A stretch of 64,000 bases of DNA from Rhizodiscina lignyota (taxonomy: Eukaryota > Ascomycota > Dothideomycetes > Aulographales > Rhizodiscinaceae). The position numbers were made by a program, and so were the translations under genes. A model generated the notes under the pieces. That model saw only the letters and a list, made by a program, of their open reading frames with translations, was not told where the DNA came from and did no database searches. Position 1 is the first letter of the stretch. Each line of letters opens with the position of its first letter. The stretch lies in the NCBI GenBank assembly GCA_010015805.1, contig ML978127.1:868001-932000 (forward strand), in the 5' to 3' direction. Below, piece after piece: positions 9,584 to 21,696 of this stretch.

Positions 9584-12508
9584 AATGACCGGTTGAGACG
9601 AACTGTCACAGCAACGAATCTAAGTGGACGGCTCCAAGCTCTTCCAGCAAATGTCTGATAGGTACCACAGTAGTCGAGTAATGTTCTTTCGATAACATGA
9701 AGATTAAAAATTCATTTGGAATCTATCGCAAACGAGAGTTGAAGATGTGAGACGCATGAATTTCGAATCGGCGTAATCATAGGCCATCTTGTCTGGCCTA
9801 TGACAGTGAATCCTCACACCTTCTAAGTATGTCCTTGACACGATAAGTCATCTAGCTAAAAATTTCCGCGGAATTAACCTCGCTTTTCGACGGGACGGTC
9901 CAAAAAATAGGTGAGGGGTGAGATATGTGACTAAGCAGAGGGCAGCATAACAACTTCCGATCTTATCTTGATAAAGGAACATGCCAAAGGTGCATAAGTA
10001 ACTGGACATTTCTGAGTTGTGTCCACGCATCATTCTTTTATCTGTCGAAGCTTGCGAGGCTGAAGATTTGTTTCGTCGACAGCCGAATACGAGCACCCCC
10101 AAGTGGCTGGGACTCGCCTTTTTAGGATGTGTCGCACGACATAATACACCACGCGGATGGCTATTTGCAGGATCGAGCTCACCAGTTGGAAGCCATTCCG
10201 CGCGAGGAGAACATGCATCTCACATGTGCCGCATGTTCTAGCCAAGCTGGTGTCCGTTGTTTCTCGCTCTCACATTCGGCGTCCACAGTATCTCAAAAAT
10301 GGCCGATCCTCTCATCCTTGAACAATGCGCTGAAACGTGCAGCCTGTTCAGAATCGAGCTGATGTGGCCGGGAATTGGAGCCGTTTTCTTACGGGGTCTC
10401 AGTCAATCCACGCCGCCGTTTGTCCTCTGATGCTCAGAGTTGTGTATTAACGAGTCATCTTCACGTCTTGAAGATGTTGCTAAGGAATTCCACAAGGTTC
10501 TCCTGACGCATCTGCGCAAGACCGTTTTGGAACACTACTACAGCAGAGCTGTAGCCGAGCAGTGGTGAATCAGATGCATCACGTCAAAGCAATTCAAGCT
10601 TGCGCGGAGCTGGTGTTCTGTTGATGTGAGAGGTGCAGAAAACACTGTCATTCCATACCATATGCACATCGAAGCCGAACCTGACCACGGTGAGCAACGA
10701 CCTTTTACGACCAGGGAGCCAGGAACGAGGAGCATTTGCTTGTGTCGCATAGCAATTCTCTTGATCTCCGAATTTCAAATTCGTCAACACAGCCTTGGAC
10801 GGAACGTGGATCCTGGTCGAAAAGGTTGCACGACCGCTTCGAAAGGCGTCGATGGAGAAATTGGGTTTGGACCTGTCCCACAGCTTGTGCAGTGCTGCCT
10901 CTTCTGGGACCCTATTTGATATGCTTATTGATCCTTGCCGCCACCGAGCGCTCCGATGGGGTTGGACAGGTGTTCCGTGCCCCTCAGCTGGACGAGGTGC
11001 CGTTCCTCTCGTGCATGTCGGTGGGGAGCTGCAGTGCAATTGTGCGGTCCAAGTTTTGACGGCTGGCAAAATTTCCTCTGGACATTGTACCTGAATGAGG
11101 ACTCACGGAGAAGAAGTGTATCGAGCCTTGCTCCTTTGATGTTGTTCAAGAAACATGTAGGGGTTTGGCGGGTCGACGGCGAGGTTGTTACGATGAGATG
11201 GTCATTGCTCTTAGCGTAATTTCAGAAGCAGTGGAAATAACGCTAGCTGCTTAAGGGAAGACGCGTCGATCGAGCAGCAGGAGATCGGTGCATCTCCGCC
11301 GCCAAGGAACGTCGAACGACGTTGCTTCAGCCACTTACACCTCGAATTGGCCAGCTTTCCACCTTGTTGACCTTGCTGTCTTTTCTTCGTCCAGGTTGTC
11401 TCCGCCGGCACAAATATCGCGGCACACCCGCCAGCAAGGCGCGCCTCTTCTTCAGTCCATTGGTGTGGTGCGAAAGGCCTTGTAGATGAAGCGTGGAAGT
11501 CGTGCTCCGCTGTCTTCGTTCTACATGACCAAACGCAAGCCTAAGATATCCGAAACGAGGGACAGGAGCGTTGGCACGACTTTGTGTGATGTAGACAGAG
11601 GAGCAAATCGTGAGACCGAATCGCCGTCCCCCGGCATTGCCTGGTGCAGTGTGTCCATACCACTGGTCGACTCTTCAGTGTGGCCATAACAGACGAGAGG
11701 TCACCTCTCTGAAAATGAGAACATAGATGCGGGGACGACCATCACTTCCGCTTGGATATCTCACGCATGAGACGACAGGGAAGCCCAGGATTTGGCCCGG
11801 TACTGTTCGTGGCGCGGCTTGCAGGTTATCGAAGGTCGCATGTCGGCAGCCTGCGTCGTGTCTTCCCCAACTCTGTGGTTGCCATCCTCGTGTGAAGGAT
11901 GGTCACTTGGCGGTAGTCGTTCCGCTTTCCTTTGGACCAAGTTCGATATTGGCTTCTCGGCGTGGCGTCGTGCTTAGCCCAAAGGTGTCTTGTAACTATT
12001 TATCGGCCACACACCAGGCGCATAGAAGAGAGAAGTGCTTTTGACTCAGCTTTGTGAAAGGAACCCAACGCCTCCAATTGCCTCCGCAATTGTCTATACG
12101 AGTGCCAGAGCTGTGCCATCACTGCCCAGCGGTGTCAGTCGCCATTGCTCGCCGTCTGCTCGCGCCTTCCGACATCGACTTCTCGCTTCTCGCGACGTTC
12201 TAACGGCCCAAGACCATTCGACAGGAATCCACTTTGAAGCGTTGCTTCCCTTCCTGCTGTCTCAACGGCCCGCCTTCCCCACATACCACACGTTGTCTAG
12301 CGCTGCTGTTTCTGCTCTTAACCACGAGGTCTGTACGCTTTCATGCTTTCTTTTGTACCTCACTTCCACCCTTTGCTGAGAACCCTACGTCTCTGCTTCT
12401 ACAACCGACCTTATATTCTTCGCTCTTATCCGGCGCACGCGGATTTCAGTGCTCACTCGCTCTCTACGGACCCCTTTCAACTTGATACACCTCCACCTAC
12501 TTTTCAAA
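9584..12508. other. Long gene-free interval upstream of the RGS gene
   Basis: These 2.9 kb hold only short or TTG-started frames with unnatural composition. From about 12.0 kb the plus strand becomes pyrimidine-rich (many CTTC/TCCC runs), as in the 5' untranslated leader of the gene starting at 12509. I see no repeat family, RNA gene or decayed gene that I recognise. Confidence 0.4.
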
Positions 12509-14149
12509 ATGGTCTACCAACTCACCTACCGTCGCCCAGCCTATCATACTGCTTCCAGTGCCTCCCTCAGTGGCCTGGAGAAGCAGCAATCAATCGATGA
12601 GTCCGTCAACTCTGGCAGTTCGGGCATGTCCCATGGTATCCCCGAGGCCCTTTCGTTCGACCGCATCATTGCTGGAGGCGTCTGTCCGGTAAGTGTGGTT
12701 TCTCTCGTCTTCTCCTATTTCCTTGTGTTCATGCTGTGCAACATCATATTCCACCCGAGGCCACGGTCGTGTCCTTTGTTACACTTACTTCATCCACTTT
12801 ATTGGGATTCGATGGCATGCCATTGGTAGCGGAAATTTTGCTGACGTGACTTGCTATAGCCATGCACAGTTCGCGAATTCATGAACTATCTCAAGTACAT
12901 CGAGCATGCGGCCGAGAATCTGCAATTCTTCCTGTGGCACAGGGATTACACACGGCGTTTCGAGGCACTACCAGCGTCGGAGCGGAAGCTCTCGCCAGAA
13001 TGGACCTTGCAGCAAGCCGAAGCCGAAGCCCTCGCAGCACAAACTCAGCCCCGGGCCCGCGCGAAGAAAATCAGTCCTGAGGCTGTTGCTGTGTTCAAAG
13101 GCACCGACTTTGAATCAAAGCCCAAAGTTAACGAGTCGGAGAAGGCTAATCCGTTCCACACGCCACCAAGGACGCCATCGTCGGAGAGTAAGCGGATGGA
13201 GGATATGCGGTCCATGGACCAGTCGACCCGCACCTCAAAGTCAATTTATCAGAGGAAGGCCGAAGGTGCATTCGATGATGCCGGTCTGAAATGGCAGCCC
13301 TGTACGCCTGCTGATTTCTTTTCTGTAACTGATGTCAATGCATCCGGCTGACATTAGCTCCCTGTAGTCACGGTTCAACCTTACCGCGAAGAAATCGCTC
13401 GCATCATCACCATCTACATCGCCGACGGTGGTTCCCGCCAGCTCAACCTTTCAGCTCGTGAACGCACAGCCCTTCTCCATGCACTCGAGAATACCACGCA
13501 CCCGTCTGCATTGCAGAGTGTGGTCACGACTGTCGAGTGGTCACTGCGATGCCAGGCTCACCCCAATTTCATCCGCTGGACCATCTGCAATGGCAACCGT
13601 CCTCGCGTCGTTTTCGCCCGCGGTCTTGGCATTGGCGGAATCGTTGCAGGTATCATTGCCGGTATTCTCATTACCCTAAGCAGCGCAGGTAGGGCGTGGC
13701 GCGTGCTGAGCATGATTGGGTTTATGATCGGAACTGCGACGCTGATTGCAGCTTGGAAGGGCATGTGCGTGGTATGTTGCTGCACCATCTTTCCTTCCTA
13801 GCTTTTTTCGTACTGAGTTCTTTGGCAGGTCCTGCATGGCATGCATCACCGTCACCTCCGGCCTTGGGAGCTTTTTGTCGAAGGCGATGACATCTCCGGC
13901 GTAGAGATGAAAAATGACAGCCTGAGCACCCTTGCATCAACCAACAGCTACGAAGACGAGCCATGGGTTGCAAAGTATGAGAAGCGTAACATCGTGCGCA
14001 AGGTCTTCGACCGCGAGGTCTGGATCGAGGAGCCCGCGCTTCGCCAGATTCAGGACACCATCTTCCTTCAAGCGATGCTTGGTGCCTTCTTGGTCAGCGC
14101 TGTTTTCGTTGGCATCTTCTGCGCCGTGCCGAAGGGTAACTTTTATTGA
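12509..14149 (+). CDS. Rax1-like RGS-domain membrane protein
   Basis: Four exons: 12509-12688, 12860-13301, 13368-13771 and 13829-14149, giving 448 residues. The N-terminal half is an RGS-type helical bundle: SFDRIIAGGVCPPCTVREFMNYLKYIEHAAENLQFFLWHRDY. It is interrupted by a Ser/Pro-rich insert and resumed at WQPFTVQPYREEIARIITIYI. Three membrane segments follow at about residues 294-311, 319-337 and 419-442. RGS bundle plus three C-terminal membrane spans and a length near 435 is the layout of yeast Rax1, which marks bud sites; the filamentous relatives affect G-protein signalling and growth. Whether it has GAP activity cannot be told. An in-frame ATG at 12449 exists, but 12509 has the better context (TCAAAATGG). 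Confidence 0.88.
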
Positions 14150-14676
14150 GCTCGCTGCTGCTTTGAACTGCGGTATCGAGCCATACTGCCATGGTGTTAC
14201 ACGATCGGTTTTCACGACTGCCTTGCTTCAATTCAGGGACCCTTGCTGACGGCGTCTTCTCCATGGTGTGGCATTTCTAGACTATTAGTCGCAAAAAGCT
14301 TCTTGAAGATATTATTAGGCGCAAGTCGACGCGGACAGTTTCTTCGGATAGATATGGATAGCGAATCCGGTGGGAAGTGTTCGCAGATCTCTGTCGTTCT
14401 TCGGTTGCTTCTTGCGTCTCACTGGGACATACTCTTCATCCCGCTTCATTGTCGTATGTATATTTTGGACCAGTTATAGCGAAGCAAAATCCTAGTGTTA
14501 TATTAATGAAACGCGGCTGCGTCTGCATGATGATGCCTTAATACGCCTTCGCTATGCTGTTAATTTAACATGTCTGATGCCATCACCAGTTTGAGTATAC
14601 TCGGCCGCTAATGCCCATAACGCCAGTTTTTGCATGAAAGTCGTGAAAACCCCGGTATTGCTCGCGCGTCCGAGCC
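14150..14676. other. Convergent 3' spacer
   Basis: These 527 bases lie between the stops of the RGS gene and the signal peptide peptidase gene. They are AT-richer than the genes, with no open frame of interest; they probably hold two 3' untranslated regions. Confidence 0.5.
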
Positions 14677-16602
14677 TCAAGACATTCTTCGAATCTTATG
14701 AGGAGGCTCTCCATCGTCATCCTTGCTTGAATCCTTCAATTCCCAGTTGCGCCTCGAGGTGCCCTCAGCAGACACCTCTTTATCCTCCCCTTTCTCCTCC
14801 TCCTCGACCTTGGGACGAGGGGCAAATTCACGCTTCGAGATTGACATTGAAACAAGCACCCTCTCCTTATGTTTCCCGACTTCGATTTCTTTGATGTCCT
14901 CCTTTTTCTTATCCTGCTCATTCGTCGTCTTCTTTGCTGCATCTTCCTTACTCTTGTTGCTGTCCTTCTCATCGCTCTTGCTCTTTTCTTTTTCCTTCTT
15001 TTCCTCAACTTCTTCCTCCTCAGCTTCTGTGAACTCCCACATCTCCTTCAATTCTCCACGGACAGCACCAGCCAGCAGTAGCGACAGCAATACTCCAGGC
15101 ACAAGGTAGAGCAATGCAGGCTGCGCATGGTGGAAGACATGCATCACACCAAGAGTAGTCAAGAGGCCAAGCAGATAGCCAGCAACCGAGGCATGGAAGT
15201 ATGGCTTTGGAAATGTGGTCTCGTCGTACTTCGAAAGTGGCGACGAGGTATCAATTACGGGAATTAGAAACCGTCCCGTCCAAGAATGACTCCAAAATGC
15301 GTCCCCCCATTTTCCTGAAAGGGTTGTATATGGATCCTTGATGACTACCGTGTCGTACCCGACGCGACCTTGCTCGTCGATGGTCGCTGGCTTTTGCAGC
15401 TTCCTTTGTTTCTTGAGGTAGAACATGTACAGATCGAATCGCAAAGCTAGTCCAATCATGATTCCGGGGAGGACAACGTCGCCCAAGCCTAGCATCGCGT
15501 GCGTGCGCTTCGCCTGTTCCGGTGGCACGCCTGGTTCTGGCGGGCGTGGGAAGAGCAGCTTGATCGGAATGTCGAGGGACTTTGCGACGGTGACCATCAT
15601 GGGACTGGGTGTATTGTTAGGAATGGGGTATGATAAAGGAGTATTACTAGGAGTAGGAAGGAGCAGAATGACTGAGGGCTTGACGGGCAGAAGGGTTTCC
15701 AAAGGGACGACATACGTGTAGAAGACGAAGTAAATGTCATAGAAGAAAAGTGCACTCAATATAAGTGCTCCAGTGCCGAAGGTCGTAGGTGACATGAGCT
15801 GAAGTGCACCGTACGAGAATCCGAAACCCATGAGATTGGTGAGCCACCATGGCTTGTCAACCAGATTGAAGTACATCACCGCAACGCCAGCGACAATAGT
15901 GCCAATGAAACCATGGATACCAATGTGAGTGCGAGCGGAGATAACATGACGAGCATAGACTTGGATGGTCCATTTATGCTTTGGTATCTCTCTGAGCGTC
16001 CATAGCACGTTGGTAACGCTGTCTGGGAGTGGCAACTTTGACAGTATGCCGGGCAGAGGTGCCCATGTGATTCGCTGTTTGCCCTTAACATCAGCAACGA
16101 CGCGTCTGCTTAAGTTATCCACCTCCCACGCAACGCCGTCACGCTGGACCCAGATGTTGGGAAAGAGCATCCCGTTGATCCACGCAAGGGCGTCCGCAAC
16201 CAGTCTTGCCACGCTGACAGCTCCAAATACCGCGAAGTACCAATTCAGTATCTTGTTGAGCAGCGCCGGATCCTGGAGCCATTTGATCAAGAAGTAGAGG
16301 CCCGCAAGAGTACATCCAGCAAGGACGGGAAACATGAGCGCGTCCGAGGGGGACAAGCCCTCCATGCGCTGGACCTTGTCCTCTTCATCTTCGTCCTCGT
16401 CTTCTGTTGCATACGATCGCCTCTTGTATATTCCCGATTTCGCGGCGGAGGATGGACGCGAAAGAGATGCATGGGCGCCAGCGTAGATAGGGAAGAGTGC
16501 GGATAATAGGAGGTGCGCGTAGGTTGGGATCAGTGGTTGGACTTCTGAGAAGGCATATGCGATCTGGCCGAATGCTTCAGCGACAGGGCCTGGTTCGGCC
16601 AT
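14677..16602 (-). CDS. Signal peptide peptidase-like intramembrane aspartyl protease
   Basis: A single exon of 641 residues. It has the three signatures of the presenilin/SPP family (A22B): FFYDIYFVFYT with catalytic Asp289, LGLGD with catalytic Asp375, and QPALLYL with the PAL motif at 495-497. About nine hydrophobic spans are visible. It should sit in the ER membrane and cut signal-peptide remnants and tail-anchored or misfolded membrane proteins; in fungi SppA also serves low-oxygen responses. An acidic loop (DEDEDEEDK) follows the first span. The tail after about residue 515 is a long Lys/Glu coil ending in KIRR, longer than in the human enzyme. The ATG at 16602 was chosen because the longer frame to 16665 begins with TTG. 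Confidence 0.93.
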   Translation of the reverse strand: MAEPGPVAEAFGQIAYAFSEVQPLIPTYAHLLLSALFPIYAGAHASLSRPSSAAKSGIYKRRSYATEDEDEDEEDKVQRMEGLSPSDALMFPVLAGCTLAGLYFLIKWLQDPALLNKILNWYFAVFGAVSVARLVADALAWINGMLFPNIWVQRDGVAWEVDNLSRRVVADVKGKQRITWAPLPGILSKLPLPDSVTNVLWTLREIPKHKWTIQVYARHVISARTHIGIHGFIGTIVAGVAVMYFNLVDKPWWLTNLMGFGFSYGALQLMSPTTFGTGALILSALFFYDIYFVFYTYVVPLETLLPVKPSVILLLPTPSNTPLSYPIPNNTPSPMMVTVAKSLDIPIKLLFPRPPEPGVPPEQAKRTHAMLGLGDVVLPGIMIGLALRFDLYMFYLKKQRKLQKPATIDEQGRVGYDTVVIKDPYTTLSGKWGDAFWSHSWTGRFLIPVIDTSSPLSKYDETTFPKPYFHASVAGYLLGLLTTLGVMHVFHHAQPALLYLVPGVLLSLLLAGAVRGELKEMWEFTEAEEEEVEEKKEKEKSKSDEKDSNKSKEDAAKKTTNEQDKKKEDIKEIEVGKHKERVLVSMSISKREFAPRPKVEEEEKGEDKEVSAEGTSRRNWELKDSSKDDDGEPPHKIRRMS

Positions 16603-17477
16603 TATCGGAGATGGCTTGAGTGAGTGAGACGCAATCCAAAGCTGCAATCGTTGTAGAAAAGCCAAAGAAAAGACAAAGAGTTATGTAGACGAGCTTGTTT
16701 GTCGCTGTTTGCCAGGGGAGGCGCTTGGGATGAAAGCTGTTCGGAATTTCCCCATGGCGCGCTAAAGGCGGGCCGGCCCGTCGACAGGGATGTCAAGCGC
16801 GATGACGAAAATTTGATCTGGCTCCGTCCTCTTTCGACATCATGCCCATTCCCAATCCTGGAGAGTATGCTGGACGACGGCACGAATAACACAAATACGA
16901 ATTTATCCAGGTCTTATTGTGAAGTTCACTACTTAAGCTCTAGGATCCTCTTCCTCCTCTAACTCCGCCAATTCCGCGCACTGAACTTTGTCGATGCGTT
17001 GACAGTTTGCTCTGCCTTGCAAAGAGCTACGTGGAAGAAACAACGCCGATTTCGCTATTCTAGCAGCTCGAATGTTGAGATGTGGAAATAAATTGCCTAA
17101 CATTGCGCCCGTAGTCACAAAGTGGAAGCATGGATTTTCCATCTTCGCGTCCACCATGCTCTGATAGCGGTGCTGCAGGAAACTCCAGAAGTCAAGTGGG
17201 CTCAAGTCCGCCGGAAGGGTGTGGTCAACATTTGGATATGAACTCTTGCTACCTTTCAAGAGTTTTGAACCTGCTCAAAGGCCGACGGCAATCATTACCA
17301 TATCTTTTTCATTCTTAAGCATCTCTCGTCCTGGTGCCTTTAGACAGTTAATGGGCGCATTGTTTCGCATCATTGGTAGTGTGAGAGATGGGTCGTGACT
17401 TTGTGTGTGTGCACCTAATAGATAATATATGCGACAATGCCCTTACATACAGGTCAACTTTTCAAGAGCGCGGTGAA
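16603..17477. other. Spacer between SPP promoter and methylcitrate synthase 3' end
   Basis: These 875 bases include the SPP promoter side. A 108-codon minus frame at 16933-17259 starts with TTG and has no recognisable domain, so I do not call it a gene. Nothing else is visible. Confidence 0.45.
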
Positions 17478-19139
17478 TTATGATACAGATTTGAGAATGC
17501 CCTCCAAGTTGATGCTCTTTGGCCGCTCAATTGGCAAGCCAAGCGCCCTGTCCCAGATCAACTGCGCAAGGGGACCAAGACCGCGGCTTACGCCAAATGT
17601 AGCAGTGTAGTACAGAGTCTCCTTGAAGCCGTAGTGGTGGAAGAGGACGCCAGAGGAAGAGTCGACGTTCGGGAAAGGGTTCTTTGTCTGGGGAGAATGT
17701 CAGCGAGAGGGCGGTTAATGGGACACCAGAAGGGTCCACTCACCTTTCCATGCTCAGTCAGAACACCAGGAGCAATTTCAGAGTTCTTCTTCACGAGCTG
17801 GAATACTGGATCCGCGGCAATTTCCGGTCGGGCAGATGCGAAGTCCATCAGCGCCTCGAAACGAGGATCCGGCTTCCTCAATACAGCATGGCCGTAGCCC
17901 GGAATGACGCGCCCAGACTTCAGAGTGGTCCAGAGGTAATCTGTAACTTCCTTATCGGTGAAGGACGTGCCAATCTGCTCCTGCATCTGGATGATCCAGC
18001 GCAACACTTCCTGCGCAGCCAGACCGTGGAGAGGACCAGCCAGACCTTGCAGACCAGCGCTGTAACTCAAGAAGGGATCGCTGAGAGCGCTGCCAACAAG
18101 ATGTGTGGCATGAGCAGAGACATTACCGCCCTCATGATCACCATGAAGAGCAAGATACAGCCTCAGGAGGTCTTGGAAGCCTTCGTTCTCCTTACCACCC
18201 TTGCCCAACATAGCAGCAAAATTGTAAGACCAGTCCTGCTCCAAATCGACCTGAGCCGGGAGAGCTCCACCGCCGCGATAAGCGTTCTGATATATCTTTG
18301 CGGCAATTGTGGGGAGCTTGGCCAGCAGACTGATACAGTCGTCGAAGGTAGGCTCCCAATAATCAGCCTTGTTCAGTCCCTGTTCGTAGGCTTTGGCAAA
18401 GACGGAGGTATAGTTCAGTGCAGAGACTGCACATGCGAATTGGGTCATGGGGTGAAGGTCTTTGGGGAAGTCATCGAGCATCTTCTCAACGAACGCGGGT
18501 ATTGAAGCCTTCTCTGCCAGCTCGCGAGAGAGCTTTCGGACCTGGTTGACTGTCGGGACTTCGCCGGTCAGTAGCAGCCAGAACATCGATTCTGGCAACA
18601 TCTCTGTTCCGGAAGGGCCCTTAGGCAGCTCTTTCTGGCAGTCCTTGATAGTACGACCGTGGAAACGGATACCCTCATTAGCGTCGAGGACCGATCCCTC
18701 CCAAACCATAGCTTTGAGACCTCTGGATATCTGTCAGAACCACCATATAGAGGTCCGCAAACCAATTGGCCATCGTTACGCACCTCATGCCACCAAGAGT
18801 GTTCTCAACCTTGACATCCCCTAACTTCTTATCTGACAGGGCCTTGACCTTCTTCAGGAGCTCGCGTTTCGCCGGAATTGCCTTCTTCATCGTCTCCTTC
18901 AAGTCCGGCTCGGCCGACGACGCGTATGCGCGCTTGCTGTCCCATACTGGAGCTGTACACACCGTAAGCCTTTATGCCTGATTTGCGTCGTACGCGTTCG
19001 TTGGAGCTCACCAGCAGCTAGGGGCTTGACGGAGGAAGCCTAACAACATTAGTACAGCCCTTCACAGTAACTTTTCCAGCTCACTACCCACCCTTACCGT
19101 CCTCAACGCTTTCGTCGCGGATCGAGCAGTCAATGCCAT
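17478..19139 (-). CDS. mcsA: 2-methylcitrate synthase, mitochondrial
   Basis: Five exons: 19139-19098, 19039-19012, 18952-18784, 18722-17744 and 17687-17478, giving 475 residues. The start [14 protein letters not shown] is a mitochondrial presequence. Family blocks are [58 protein letters not shown] and the citrate synthase signature [13 protein letters not shown]. The wording ([48 protein letters not shown]) follows fungal McsA rather than the CitA type as I remember them. It condenses propionyl-CoA with oxaloacetate in the matrix, and McsA enzymes also use acetyl-CoA. It is divergent from a methylisocitrate lyase gene, which strongly supports the assignment. The second exon is only 28 bases. 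General citrate synthase remains the alternative. Confidence 0.92.
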
Positions 19140-19721
19140 CGTCGTGCTTGTGCTCCTGAAGCTCGGACTATGTGGGGAAATCCGGGGTAGGTGGTCAATG
19201 GCCTCTCGAAGGTGAGAAGACTGCTCGTAGGAGTGAGCTGAATTGGGCTTATATGATTTCGCAAGACACCAATGACGTCCAACGGTCGTTCAAAAGGGTC
19301 TTCACGAGACTGGAGATTTTTCTCGCGTTTCATCCAATGCTCATGCAAGCTGCATTGGTAGCTTGGTTTGAAGCTCGGCTTCCGTCGGGGTCCCTCGGTT
19401 GAGCTTTGCCGGAGTAACGGAGGCTTGCCTTTTCCTGACTCGTCAACCTCACCTCAACACAGCTCTGCCATGAATGAGAAAAGGTCAAGCTCGGTCACAT
19501 CGGGTGTGATCACATTTCTGAGCCACTTCTCCCTGAGACCGCCGTGATCGGTGACGCCGAAGGGTAGTTCTTCTCCGACATTCGGCCGCCTCTCACAAAG
19601 CACGACTTGAGGACATCTTCCATTGCTAAGCTGAGGCAAGGCGTGTTTTGAGCCTCAATATATGATTGAGTTGGGAGACTTTCTCAGCTCGGTAGGACAG
19701 TTGTAAAATACAGACGTCAAC
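19140..19721. promoter_or_regulatory. Shared promoter of the methylcitrate synthase and methylisocitrate lyase genes
   Basis: This 582-base divergent spacer separates two genes of one pathway. A CCAAT box followed directly by a TGACGTCC CRE-like site occurs at about 19268-19280. These are candidate sites only. The arrangement suggests joint induction by propionate or by odd-chain and branched substrates. Confidence 0.5.
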
Positions 19722-21696
19722 ATGTTACGGACAGCTTGTAGAGCAGCAGCACGATCAAGCAGGTCCGGACTCAGACCAAGAGTCGTCGCCAAACAATACA
19801 TACGGCCCCTGTCCGTCTCAATACCTCGCATGTCTGGTCCTCTTCCTACAGTAGAACCCCTGGTGTCTTCGACACTCCCAAGCGACTCCTTCCAGCTCCT
19901 CTCTACCGAAGCGAAAGCAGGTGCCGCCGAAGATGCCCTATTTGACGCAGAGGTTCAACAGGTGAAGGAATGGTGGCAGACTCCTCGATATGCTGGAATC
20001 AAGAGGCCGTACACAGCAGAAGATGTCGTTGCAAGGAGGGGTACTCTGCAGCAGACGTATCCAAGCTCGTTGATGGCACGAAAGTTGTTCAACCTATTCG
20101 AGGAGAGGGCGAAGGAGGGCAAGCCAGTACATACCAGTGCGTTATATCCTCCATTGAAATGCTTCATTATGTTTAAACTACGACTGACATGTCCTATTCT
20201 TGTGACAGTGGGTGCCATTGATCCCGTCCAGATGACTCAACAAGCTCCAAACCAAGAAATCCTGTATATCTCAGGCTGGGCCTGTAGCTCCGTCCTCACG
20301 ACTACGAACGAAGTCTCCGCTGATTTCGGCGATTATCCGTATAACACTGTCCCCAATCAAGTCCAACGCTTGTTCAAAGCCCAACAGCTACACGACCGTA
20401 AGCAGTGGGATGTCAGGCGAAAGCTGTCTGCAGAAGAAAGGGCCAAGACACCATACACCGACTATATGAGACCAATTGTTGCAGATGGAGATACTGGTCA
20501 TGGTGGTCTCTCTGCGGTGTTGAAGTTGGCAAAGCTATTCGCCGAGAACGGCGCTGCAGCTGTGCACTTCGAAGATCAGCTGCACGGAGGCAAGAAATGC
20601 GGCCACCTTGCCGGCAAGGTGCTGGTTCCTGTTGGCGAGCACATTAATCGTCTCGTTGCCGCACGCTACCAGTGGGACTTGATGGGGTGTGAGAACCTTG
20701 TCCTTGCGAGAACAGACTCTGAGAGTGGGAAGCTTCTCAGCAGCGCAGTTGACATTAGGGACCACGAGTTCATCTTAGGCGTTACGGAGAACGTGGAGCC
20801 ACTCTCTGAAGCTCTGCAGCGGATGGAAATGGAAGGAGCACCCGGCTCAGAGATTGACATATACGAAGCTGAATGGGTGAAGAAGCACCACCTAGTAACT
20901 TTCGATGAGGGTATGTCAACACTAATATCGGTACTTATATCAAAGGCTAATGGTTACCACAGCTGTTGTTGAGAAACTGAAATCCGTGTCGGCCTCGTCA
21001 GTGGACGCCTACCTTGCCGAAGTCCGCGAGAACCGTAACCTCTCCATCGCGAAGCGCCGCGAGTTGGCCGAGAAATACACAAAGTCACCCGTCTTCTGGT
21101 CCTGGGACATTCCTCGCACTCGCGAAGGCTTCTACCACTACCGTGCAGGTCTCCCCGCAGCGACAAAGCGCGCCATTGAGTTTGCACCGTACGCCGATCT
21201 GCTATGGCTCGAGACTGCAGATCCAAACGTAGAGAAAGCGTCAGGTTTCGCGAAGGAGATCAGAGCAGCAGTGCCAGGAAAGAAACTGGTATACAATCTC
21301 AGCCCAAGCTTCAACTGGATGGGTCACGGATTCACAGAGGAGGCGCTGAAGAGCTTCGTCTGGGATTTGGCCAAGCACGGATTCGTGCTTCAACTCATCT
21401 CTCTTGCTGGGCTACATTCGACGGCAACTATCACAAACGACCTATCAAAGGCATTCAAAGAGGAGGGTATGCTTGCTTACGTCAACTTGGTGCAAAAGCG
21501 AGAGAAGGAGGGTGGTTGCGACGTTTTGACGCACCAGAAGTGGAGTGGTGCCAACTTGGTTGATGGTATGCTCGGCGCCATCCAGAGCGGAAGCAGTGGC
21601 AGCAAGAGCATGGGAGCAGAGAGCACAGAGCATTGTAAGTGACACATTTTTGCCTTTGATGGACTGAGTTGCTGACCTCTTATAACAGCTTTTTAG
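19722..21696 (+). CDS. mclA: 2-methylisocitrate lyase, mitochondrial (isocitrate lyase family)
   Basis: Four exons: 19722-20136, 20209-20910, 20963-21634 and 21689-21696, giving 598 residues. The N-terminus [22 protein letters not shown] is a clear mitochondrial presequence, unlike glyoxysomal isocitrate lyase. The active-site segment [15 protein letters not shown] (about residues 265-279), [18 protein letters not shown] and the C-terminal [10 protein letters not shown]-type block (read here as [16 protein letters not shown]) are all present. It splits 2-methylisocitrate to pyruvate and succinate, the last step of the methylcitrate cycle. Its neighbour, methylcitrate synthase, makes the first intermediate. 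The last exon has only eight coding bases and yields the ending EHSF; without that splice the protein would end EHCK. Confidence 0.93.

Noticed and set aside
10584-11069. 161-codon minus-strand frame
   Set aside because: It starts with TTG, has no recognisable domain and lacks coding-like codon use.
16603-16665. Longer N-terminus for the signal peptide peptidase
   Set aside because: The extra 21 codons begin with TTG; the ATG at 16602 is the first usable start.
16933-17259. 108-codon minus-strand frame ending in EEEEDPRA
   Set aside because: It starts with TTG; the only internal ATGs leave about 70 residues without a known pattern.
17684-18505. 273-codon plus-strand frame
   Set aside because: It is the antisense shadow of the methylcitrate synthase main exon.
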